A stretch of 7,979 bases of DNA from Candidatus Gastranaerophilales bacterium (lineage in GTDB: Bacteria > Cyanobacteriota > Vampirovibrionia > Gastranaerophilales > Gastranaerophilaceae): positions 1 through 7,979 of the forward strand of contig JAJQHF010000031.1 in assembly GCA_021199975.1 (NCBI GenBank), read 5' to 3'. Each line of letters starts with the position of its first letter. Position 1 is the first letter of the stretch. A program made the position numbers and the translations under genes. Positions 1-5,778 of the stretch are shown piece after piece. The notes under the pieces are model-generated. The model was not told where the DNA came from. It saw only the letters and a list, made by a program, of their open reading frames with translations, and made no database searches.

Positions 1-3000
1 ATCCTATACTTTTAAAAAGGGTAATGACTGATTTTGATGCAAAAAATAATGTTATAAAAATATGTGATACAGAAAAAGATTCCGAATTATATATAAATTT
101 TATAAATTTTTTAAATGATATTGAAGATATAAATTTATCCGTGATTAAAGAATTAGAAGCAGAATTAAAAGAAAAATATTATCATCCGTTGGATAGAAAT
201 GATGCTTATGATTTTTTAAAAATATTAATTCACAAAATATCTTCAAAGAGTAAATTTATTGTGCTCAATGAAGAAATTTCAAAAAATTCTGATGATAAAT
301 TATTTTTAACAATTAATCCGGTGTTTTTTAAACGAAAAAGAATAGACGGTACAATAAAAACTCTTGAAGAAATTATAAACAATATTAATAAAACAGGCTT
401 TGTTCCAAATCATATTATCGATATAGTTACAGGCGGCAAAATTGAAGATGTGGAAAGTTCTGTAAAAGAATTAGATATTGATGAATTATTGGCGGAAACA
501 AGCGGTGAAAGTTACGAAATACTTTTATCAAAAGAAGCAAATAGAGAGCAATTGGAAATAGCAAAAAGGATTGAAAAATATAATGCAGTATGCGTACAAG
601 GACCTCCCGGAACAGGGAAAACTCATACAATTGCAAATCTTTTAGGACATTTTCTTGCTCAGGGTAAAAGTGTTCTTGTTACAAGTCATACATCCAAAGC
701 TCTAAAAGTATTAAAAGAAAAAGTCGCAAAAGAAATACAAAATTTATGTGTAACCGTTCTTGATGACGGAAATAAAGATATGGAACGTTCAATAGACGGA
801 ATAGGAGAATATTTATCAAAAACTACGTCAGCAGAATTAGAAAGAAAACTGTCATATGCAAAAAGTGAACGAGATAATATAAAGAAAAAATTGGATGATA
901 TAAGAAAAAAGATATATATCATAAAAAAATCAGAATTTGAGCCTATTGTATATAACGGAAAAAGTTATTCTCCATCTCAAGCCGCATCTTTTGTTAGTGA
1001 ACATGAAAAAGATTTATCATATATACCAGGAAAAGTTGAATTGAATAAATTGTTTCCTTTAACCGGTGAAGAATTACAAATGCTATATCATAGTAATTCT
1101 GAAATTAGTGAAGAAGAGGATATTGAATTAACTTATAATATTCCAAATCCCAAATTGATTTTTACACCATCTGATTTTATCAGCAAAGTTAATAAAATCA
1201 ATGAATGCAAAAAAGAAATTGCCGAACTTGAGAAAAAATTAAACATTAAACTATATGATGATAGTAATACAATAAAATTACAAAAGGATAAATTGAATTA
1301 TACATTAATAGAAAATCCTAATATCAGCAAACTGGATGATTTTTTAACTTATATATCTAAGCTGGGGAAAATTGAAGAATGGATGATTTATGCTATTGTT
1401 GACGGAAAAAAAGGAAAAGGGTATAAAGCTAGGTGGGAAAATTTAATTAACTCAATAAATGATACGGTAAAATATGCTGAATCATTTGCCTCTGATACTG
1501 TTGCAAAAAAATTTAATATTCCTAACGAATATGATACAGATTATGTTATACAAACACTGGAAAATTTAAGCCGAACTTTTCTTCAAAAAGGCACGCTGTC
1601 CTGGATTAATAAAACATTAAATAAAGATTTCAAATATATTTTAGAAAATTTTAAAATTAATAATAAATGTTTATCTTCTCACAAGGAAACAGAATTAATG
1701 AAAAAGAAGATAAACTTGATAAAAAAGAGGTATAACTTAAAGAATTGTTGGAATTTTTTAATTTCAAGGCATAATTTTACATGTTTTGAAAAACTGGATA
1801 AAACAGAACAGGAAAGAGTCGCTTTAAATTATGTTGAAATTATTCAAAGATGTATTAATTGGTACTCTGATGATTTAATTAAACTGCAAAAACAATTAAA
1901 AGATATGGGATTAAATTATAATATTCTTTTTACGGAAAATAATTTAGATTCCGAACTTGATAAAACAAAAAAATACATAAAATTTATAACAGGGAATTTA
2001 CTTGATTATTTAAATATTTTAAGGTTATTTATTCAAAAAAAAGAAATTGAAAATGAATTTATTTCTGCAAAAAATATTTTAGTACAAGATAAAAGACAAA
2101 ATTCAAATATTTGCAATTTATTAATTAAGTGTATAGATGAGTTAAATACTGATGAATATAATAATGCCTATTTATCTCTATCACAGCTGTTTAATAAATA
2201 TGAAACAAGAAAGAACAGAATTGAATTATTGGAAAAACTAAAATTGTCGGCATCTGATTGGGCTTTAGCCATTGAAACAAGAGCCGGTATCCACGGATTG
2301 CCAATTATTCCGGATAATATACATGATGCTTGGAAATGGAAACAGTTAGCCGAAATAATTGATGATATTACTTCAAAGCCGTTTGAAGAGTTACAACAGG
2401 ATTGTGTTAAATTAAGCAAAGAATTAAGAGAAAAAACGGCAGAATGCTGTGCGTACAGCGCATGGTATCATTTGTTAAAAATGACGGAATCAAATATAGA
2501 CATGAAACAGGCACTGCAAGGATGGAAAGCAAGCATTAAAAAAATCGGCAAAGGAACAGGTAAAAATGTTCCAATTTATAGAAAAGCCGCAAAAGAGAAA
2601 ATGGCAAAATGCCAAAAAGCTGTTCCTGCTTGGATTATGCCAATTAATAAAGCACTGGAAACTCTAATTCCCGGGAAAAATTCATTTGACGTTATTATAA
2701 TTGATGAAGCAAGCCAGTCTGATATTAAAGCATTATCAATCTGCTATATGGCAAAGAAAATAATTATAGTTGGTGATGATAAACAAGTAAGCCCTTCAGC
2801 TGTCGGTATTGAAATAGAAAAAATGAATACTTTAATAGAAAAGCATATTAAAGATGTTATTCCGAATTGGGAGTTATATGAAGCTAAAACTTCATTATAT
2901 GACATAGCAAAAACAACTTTTCAGCCCTTAATGCTTAAAGAACATTTTAGGTGTGTTCCAGAAATTATCGGTTACAGTAACAGGTTGTCTTATGACTATA

Positions 3001-4046
3001 AAATAAAACCTTTAAGAGATTCCAGCAGTTCAAATTTAAAACCTGCAGTAATTGAGTATAGAATTGACGGTGAAAGAAACTCTGATAAAAAAATTAATAT
3101 TTTGGAAGCTGAATACATAGTAAGCTTAATTTTATCTTGTATTGAAAATGATAAATACAAAAATGCTACATTCGGCGTTATTTCTTTACTTGGTAAAGAA
3201 CAGGCATGCTATATCCAAAATTTATTATTAGAAAAACTCGATAATTCCTTATATGAACATCATAATATACTTTGCGGAGATGCTTCGGATTTTCAAGGTG
3301 ATGAAAGAGATGTAATATTTTTATCAATGGTGGACAGTAATAATTCAGAAGGACCATTAACTTTAATGAGTGACGGTGCAGGAGATTCAAGGCAGCAAAG
3401 ATATAATGTTGCTGCAAGCCGTGCAAAAGATCAAATGTGGCTGATTCATTCATTAGATGCAGCAGGTGATTTAAAATCGGGAGATTTACGAAGAGGACTG
3501 ATTGAATATATGAAAAATCCTAACGATTATGCTTTGCAAATTGACACAATAGAAAAAAATTCCGATTCACCTTTTGAAGAAGAAGTATGTAAAACATTAG
3601 TTTCAAGAGGATATAATGTAACTCAGCAATGGAGAGTCGGAGCATATAAAATAGATATGGTTATTTCTTATCAAGATAAAAAAATAGCCCTTGAATGTGA
3701 TGGTGAAAAATTTCACAGCGGAGATAGAAAAATCAGAGAAGATATGGAACGTCAAACCATATTAGAACGTTTAGGGTGGAAATTTATACGCATACGAGGC
3801 AGCGAATATTATAGAAATAAAGAAAAGACAATAAATAAAGTTATTAATGAATTAATGTCTAACGGAATATATACAGAACAAAATACCGCAAAAAATAATT
3901 ACGAAGAAAAAAATCAAGAAATAGAAGATGTAAAAATCAGGGCTGAACAAATCCGCAAAAAATGGAGATTAGATAAGGAGAAAGAACAACAAACAAGTTT
4001 TTTAAATAATGTTCAAATATATGAAAGGCAAACAACCTTATTTTAA
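1..4046 (+). CDS. SF1 DNA2/NAM7 (Upf1-like) helicase with C-terminal PD-(D/E)XK nuclease domain; 5' end probably outside the window
   Basis: Predicted ATP-dependent nucleic-acid translocase fused to a nuclease. Numbering from the first in-window ATG (position 24), 1340 residues are visible. In order: a lysine-rich N-terminal region; Q-motif-like N173/Q176; Walker A GPPGTGKT (193-200); motif Ia VLVTSHTSKAL (about 217-227); a long, mostly helical, charged insertion (about 250-880); Walker B IIIDEASQ (891-898); motif III VGDDKQ (916-921); EHFRC (973-977); QGDERD (1091-1096); and motif VI QQRYNVAASRAK (1124-1135). All helicase motifs are intact. Residues about 1182-1275 resemble the DUF559/Vsr-like (MTES_1575-type) nuclease fold: FEEEV, D1211, E1224-C-D1226-G, H1231, then GWKFIRIRGSEYY. 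The tail is charged and coiled-coil-like. ATG24 is a doubtful start. The frame stays open to base 3 (reading PILLKRV), and the purine-rich stretch sits only 2 nt from the ATG. Such helicase-nucleases are common in defence islands, so a phage or plasmid defence role is inferred. No partner gene lies downstream. Confidence 0.88.
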   Translation, partial: PILLKRVMTDFDAKNNVIKICDTEKDSELYINFINFLNDIEDINLSVIKELEAELKEKYYHPLDRNDAYDFLKILIHKISSKSKFIVLNEEISKNSDDKLFLTINPVFFKRKRIDGTIKTLEEIINNINKTGFVPNHIIDIVTGGKIEDVESSVKELDIDELLAETSGESYEILLSKEANREQLEIAKRIEKYNAVCVQGPPGTGKTHTIANLLGHFLAQGKSVLVTSHTSKALKVLKEKVAKEIQNLCVTVLDDGNKDMERSIDGIGEYLSKTTSAELERKLSYAKSERDNIKKKLDDIRKKIYIIKKSEFEPIVYNGKSYSPSQAASFVSEHEKDLSYIPGKVELNKLFPLTGEELQMLYHSNSEISEEEDIELTYNIPNPKLIFTPSDFISKVNKINECKKEIAELEKKLNIKLYDDSNTIKLQKDKLNYTLIENPNISKLDDFLTYISKLGKIEEWMIYAIVDGKKGKGYKARWENLINSINDTVKYAESFASDTVAKKFNIPNEYDTDYVIQTLENLSRTFLQKGTLSWINKTLNKDFKYILENFKINNKCLSSHKETELMKKKINLIKKRYNLKNCWNFLISRHNFTCFEKLDKTEQERVALNYVEIIQRCINWYSDDLIKLQKQLKDMGLNYNILFTENNLDSELDKTKKYIKFITGNLLDYLNILRLFIQKKEIENEFISAKNILVQDKRQNSNICNLLIKCIDELNTDEYNNAYLSLSQLFNKYETRKNRIELLEKLKLSASDWALAIETRAGIHGLPIIPDNIHDAWKWKQLAEIIDDITSKPFEELQQDCVKLSKELREKTAECCAYSAWYHLLKMTESNIDMKQALQGWKASIKKIGKGTGKNVPIYRKAAKEKMAKCQKAVPAWIMPINKALETLIPGKNSFDVIIIDEASQSDIKALSICYMAKKIIIVGDDKQVSPSAVGIEIEKMNTLIEKHIKDVIPNWELYEAKTSLYDIAKTTFQPLMLKEHFRCVPEIIGYSNRLSYDYKIKPLRDSSSSNLKPAVIEYRIDGERNSDKKINILEAEYIVSLILSCIENDKYKNATFGVISLLGKEQACYIQNLLLEKLDNSLYEHHNILCGDASDFQGDERDVIFLSMVDSNNSEGPLTLMSDGAGDSRQQRYNVAASRAKDQMWLIHSLDAAGDLKSGDLRRGLIEYMKNPNDYALQIDTIEKNSDSPFEEEVCKTLVSRGYNVTQQWRVGAYKIDMVISYQDKKIALECDGEKFHSGDRKIREDMERQTILERLGWKFIRIRGSEYYRNKEKTINKVINELMSNGIYTEQNTAKNNYEEKNQEIEDVKIRAEQIRKKWRLDKEKEQQTSFLNNVQIYERQTTLF

Positions 4047-4286
4047 TCTTTTATATTTTAAAAATAATCAAAAATTTATTGAATGTTTTGCTAAGCCGTT
4101 TTGACAGATGTCTTTTTGTATCAAATCTTGTGTTATTTTGTGACGGATAAATTTGTTATTTCCGTTCTCTCAAATGTCTATACAAAGTCAATCTCACAAA
4201 ATAATCATTTTATCCTCTTTTATAAAACCACTCATCAAAATAAAACAATATCGTCAAAAAGTAAAATATTTGTTATTTTTCATATA
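4047..4286. other. AT-rich intergenic region with an 11-bp inverted repeat, no convincing gene
   Basis: This gap lies between the helicase stop and the stop of the convergent tspO gene, so it should hold the terminators for both. No GC-rich stem followed by a T-run is visible. The clearest structure is a perfect 11-bp inverted repeat, TTATTTTGTGA (4133-4143) and TCACAAAATAA (4194-4204), with 50 bp between the arms. Inside it is a 5-bp pair, ACGGA (4143-4147) and TCCGT (4161-4165). A weaker AT-only hairpin (AAAAAGTAA / TTATTTTT, about 4256-4280) lies just beyond the tspO stop and could serve as a poor bidirectional terminator. An open frame begins with TTG at 4101, but it has no ribosome binding site and no recognisable protein character. 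Confidence 0.5.
4133..4204. repeat. 11-bp perfect inverted repeat, 50-bp spacer
   Basis: The arms TTATTTTGTGA (4133-4143) and TCACAAAATAA (4194-4204) are exact reverse complements. The 72-bp unit has no obvious flanking target-site duplication. The arms are mostly A/T, so coincidence is possible. It could be a folded transcript end or a remnant of a very small mobile element, but the sequence supports neither strongly. Confidence 0.4.
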
Positions 4287-4676
4287 TTAATTTAATACAA
4301 AATAAGCCAAATTGAGGTAAAAAGCAAAACTTACCCAAATAAGATACGGAATTAACAGTATTGAAGCAAGTATTGAATGTCTGAAAAAGAATATAATTGT
4401 CAAAAGTAAAAATAACCACATTAAAACAATTATACATAATGCTCCTAATATACTTTGCAAGCCGAAAAATACAGGAGTCCAGGCAAAATTAAGCAAAAGC
4501 TGAATAATAAAGAATATTAATGGAAGCCGCTTTTCCTTTGTCATGCCGCCTTTTATAAAAAGAATAAAAGAAATTGCAATTAAAATATATAAAAAAATCC
4601 ACACAGGAGTGAATACCCAATCGGGCGGATTTAAAAAGGGCTTATTTAAACTGTTAAACCATTGCGTATCAAACAT
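4287..4676 (-). CDS. tspO: TspO/MBR family (tryptophan-rich sensory) membrane protein, short form
   Basis: A 129-residue, strongly hydrophobic protein of the TspO / peripheral benzodiazepine receptor family. These proteins bind porphyrins and other tetrapyrroles in the membrane and are linked to oxygen and stress responses. Family signatures are present in order: LNKPFLNPPDWVF (10-22) with PVWIFLY (24-30), FAWTPVFFG (64-72), and PYLIW (110-114) followed by FA..LN (117-122). There are six tryptophans (6, 20, 26, 66, 87, 114). Four membrane segments are visible, at about 21-41, 50-70, 74-97 and 101-127. The classical family has five and about 155-165 residues, so the usual first helix before the LNKP motif is absent. 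No in-frame start upstream could supply it, because a TAA stop lies nine codons before this ATG. No good Shine-Dalgarno sequence is visible. The gene is divergent from pflA. The family call is firm; the physiological role here is not. Confidence 0.88.
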   Translation of the reverse strand: MFDTQWFNSLNKPFLNPPDWVFTPVWIFLYILIAISFILFIKGGMTKEKRLPLIFFIIQLLLNFAWTPVFFGLQSILGALCIIVLMWLFLLLTIIFFFRHSILASILLIPYLIWVSFAFYLNLAYFVLN

Positions 4677-4729
4677 ATATCTATTATCTGTTTTTTTACT
4701 TATTTTATCATTCCCGCATTGTCTAATTC

Positions 4730-4758
4730 TTGTTTTACATAATTGTGTGAAATATAAT
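4730..4758 (+). promoter_or_regulatory. Putative pflA promoter (TTGTTT-N17-TATAAT)
   Basis: A perfect -10 hexamer TATAAT (4753-4758) lies 17 bp downstream of TTGTTT (4730-4735), which matches three of six -35 positions. The -10 ends only 10 bp before the pflA ATG at 4769. Transcription would then start about 4 nt before the start codon, and no Shine-Dalgarno sequence precedes that ATG. Together this suggests a leaderless or near-leaderless mRNA. In such AT-rich DNA a chance TATAAT is possible. Confidence 0.45.
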
Positions 4759-4768
4759 TAATTCGATT

Positions 4769-5515
4769 ATGGAAAAAATAATATCAGGAAATATTCATTC
4801 AATTGAAACACTCGGTACTGTTGACGGTCCGGGGATTAGATTTGTTATTTTTATGCAGGGCTGCCCTATGCGGTGTAAATACTGTCATAATCCAGATACC
4901 TTGGAATTTGTTGAAAATAAAAAAATGACAGTTGATGAAATCTTAAAAAAATATGACGGAGTAAAAGAATTCTTAAAAAATGGCGGTATTACAGTCACAG
5001 GCGGCGAGCCGTTATCTCAAATCGATTTTGTAATTGAACTCTTTAAAAAAGCAAAACAAAAAAATATTCATACCGCTCTTGATACATCAGGAATTTTATT
5101 CAATAAAGACAAAACCGAAAAAATTGATGAACTCTTAAATTATACAGATTTAGTACTTCTTGATATAAAACATATTAACGATGAAGAGCATAAGAAATTA
5201 ACAACTTTTTCAAATAAAAATGTTTTGGAATTTGCAATTTATTTGAATAAAAAAAATATTCCCATTTGGATTAGACATGTACTAATTCCGAATATAACGG
5301 ACAAAAAAGAATATTTATATGAATTAGGCAGATTTATGTCGAAACTAAATAATATAAAAGCCTTAGATATACTTCCATACCATAATATGGCAATACCCAA
5401 ATATGAAAATCTGGGTATTGATTATCCTTTAAAAGATATTATTCCTCCGTCAAAAGAAGATACAATTAAAGCTCGTGAAATAATTTTGCAAGCTTATAGG
5501 AATAAAAATTATTAA
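4769..5515 (+). CDS. pflA: Pyruvate formate-lyase activating enzyme (radical SAM glycyl-radical activase)
   Basis: Cytosolic radical SAM enzyme that uses a [4Fe-4S] cluster and S-adenosylmethionine to abstract a hydrogen from the active glycine of PFL. At 248 residues it matches the usual PflA length (E. coli about 246). The N-terminus GNIHSIETLGTVDGPGIRF is the family hallmark. The cluster motif CxxxCxxC is C32, C36, C39 within GCPMRCKYCHNPD. The SAM-binding GGEP motif is at 78-81, ALDTSG at 103-108, DIKH at 132-135, and a WIRHVLIPN strand and LPYH segment follow. This ATG gives the standard N-terminus, and no other start is nearby. There is no Shine-Dalgarno sequence. Unlike the usual pflB-pflA order, the gene converges on the pfl operon, and its TAA overlaps the stop of the glycyl-radical gene. 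The likely substrate is glycine 53 of that small protein. Confidence 0.96.
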   Translation: MEKIISGNIHSIETLGTVDGPGIRFVIFMQGCPMRCKYCHNPDTLEFVENKKMTVDEILKKYDGVKEFLKNGGITVTGGEPLSQIDFVIELFKKAKQKNIHTALDTSGILFNKDKTEKIDELLNYTDLVLLDIKHINDEEHKKLTTFSNKNVLEFAIYLNKKNIPIWIRHVLIPNITDKKEYLYELGRFMSKLNNIKALDILPYHNMAIPKYENLGIDYPLKDIIPPSKEDTIKAREIILQAYRNKNY

Positions 5516-5760
5516 CAATTACATCCTATTTGTGAATGGAATGTTCTTGAAATAACATCATCCTGCTGTTCTTTGGTTAATTTGATAAAGTTTACGGCAT
5601 AACCTGAAACTCTAACCGTTAATTGGGGATATTTTTCAGGGTGAGCCTGTGCATCTAATAATGTTTCACGATTAAAAACATTTACGTTTAAATGATGACC
5701 GCCTTTTTCAAAGTAGCCGTCTATAAGATTAACTAAATTTTCTTCCTGCATAGTTGTCAT
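5512..5760 (-). CDS. Stand-alone glycyl-radical domain of pyruvate formate-lyase (small subunit)
   Basis: An 82-residue protein equivalent to the C-terminal glycyl-radical domain of PFL. Residues 8-75 align with the end of ordinary PFLs: NLVNLIDGYF (8-17), HHLNVNVFNRE (22-32), HPEKYPQLTVRVSGYAVNF (40-58) and LTKEQQDDVISRTFH (61-75). Glycine 53 in RVSGYAV is the residue that PflA converts to the radical (E. coli Gly734). It differs from E. coli GrcA/YfiD, which is about 127 residues with an extra N-terminal domain. Here only a short leader (MTTMQEE) precedes the PFL part, and the tail is a non-standard SQIGCNC. The gene starts 18 bp after the large-subunit stop, with its own site GAAAGAGG 6 nt before the ATG, so it is a translated cistron of the same operon. 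It is inferred to dock into the large subunit to complete the active site. A spare-part role alongside another intact PFL in the genome is the alternative. Confidence 0.93.
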   Translation of the reverse strand: MTTMQEENLVNLIDGYFEKGGHHLNVNVFNRETLLDAQAHPEKYPQLTVRVSGYAVNFIKLTKEQQDDVISRTFHSQIGCNC

Positions 5761-5766
5761 AATAAA

Positions 5767-5774
5767 CCTCTTTC
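5767..5774 (-). promoter_or_regulatory. Ribosome binding site of the glycyl-radical subunit gene
   Basis: The minus strand reads GAAAGAGG, ending 6 nt before the ATG at 5760, within the 18-bp gap after the large-subunit stop. This well-placed site shows that the small domain is translated independently and is not just a broken PFL tail. It also fixes the start at the first of two nearby ATGs (residues M1 and M4). Confidence 0.75.
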
Positions 5775-5778
5775 AATA

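Noticed and set aside
427..3453. Minus-strand open frames at 427-636, 686-922, 2168-2419 and 3178-3453
   Set aside because: They all lie antisense inside the helicase-nuclease coding sequence, overlap its motifs, and have no recognisable protein features.
4101..4295. 64-codon open frame starting with TTG between the helicase and tspO
   Set aside because: It has no ribosome binding site and a rare start codon, overlaps the end of tspO in antisense, and its composition is simply that of AT-rich non-coding DNA.
4543..4761. 72-codon plus-strand open frame antisense to tspO and reaching the pflA promoter
   Set aside because: The opposite strand encodes a clear TspO with family motifs, so this is a shadow frame.
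5512..5760. Naming the small protein grcA (yfiD)
   Set aside because: It has the same radical motif but lacks the N-terminal domain of GrcA and pairs with a PFL that has no radical domain of its own, so the role is subunit-like.
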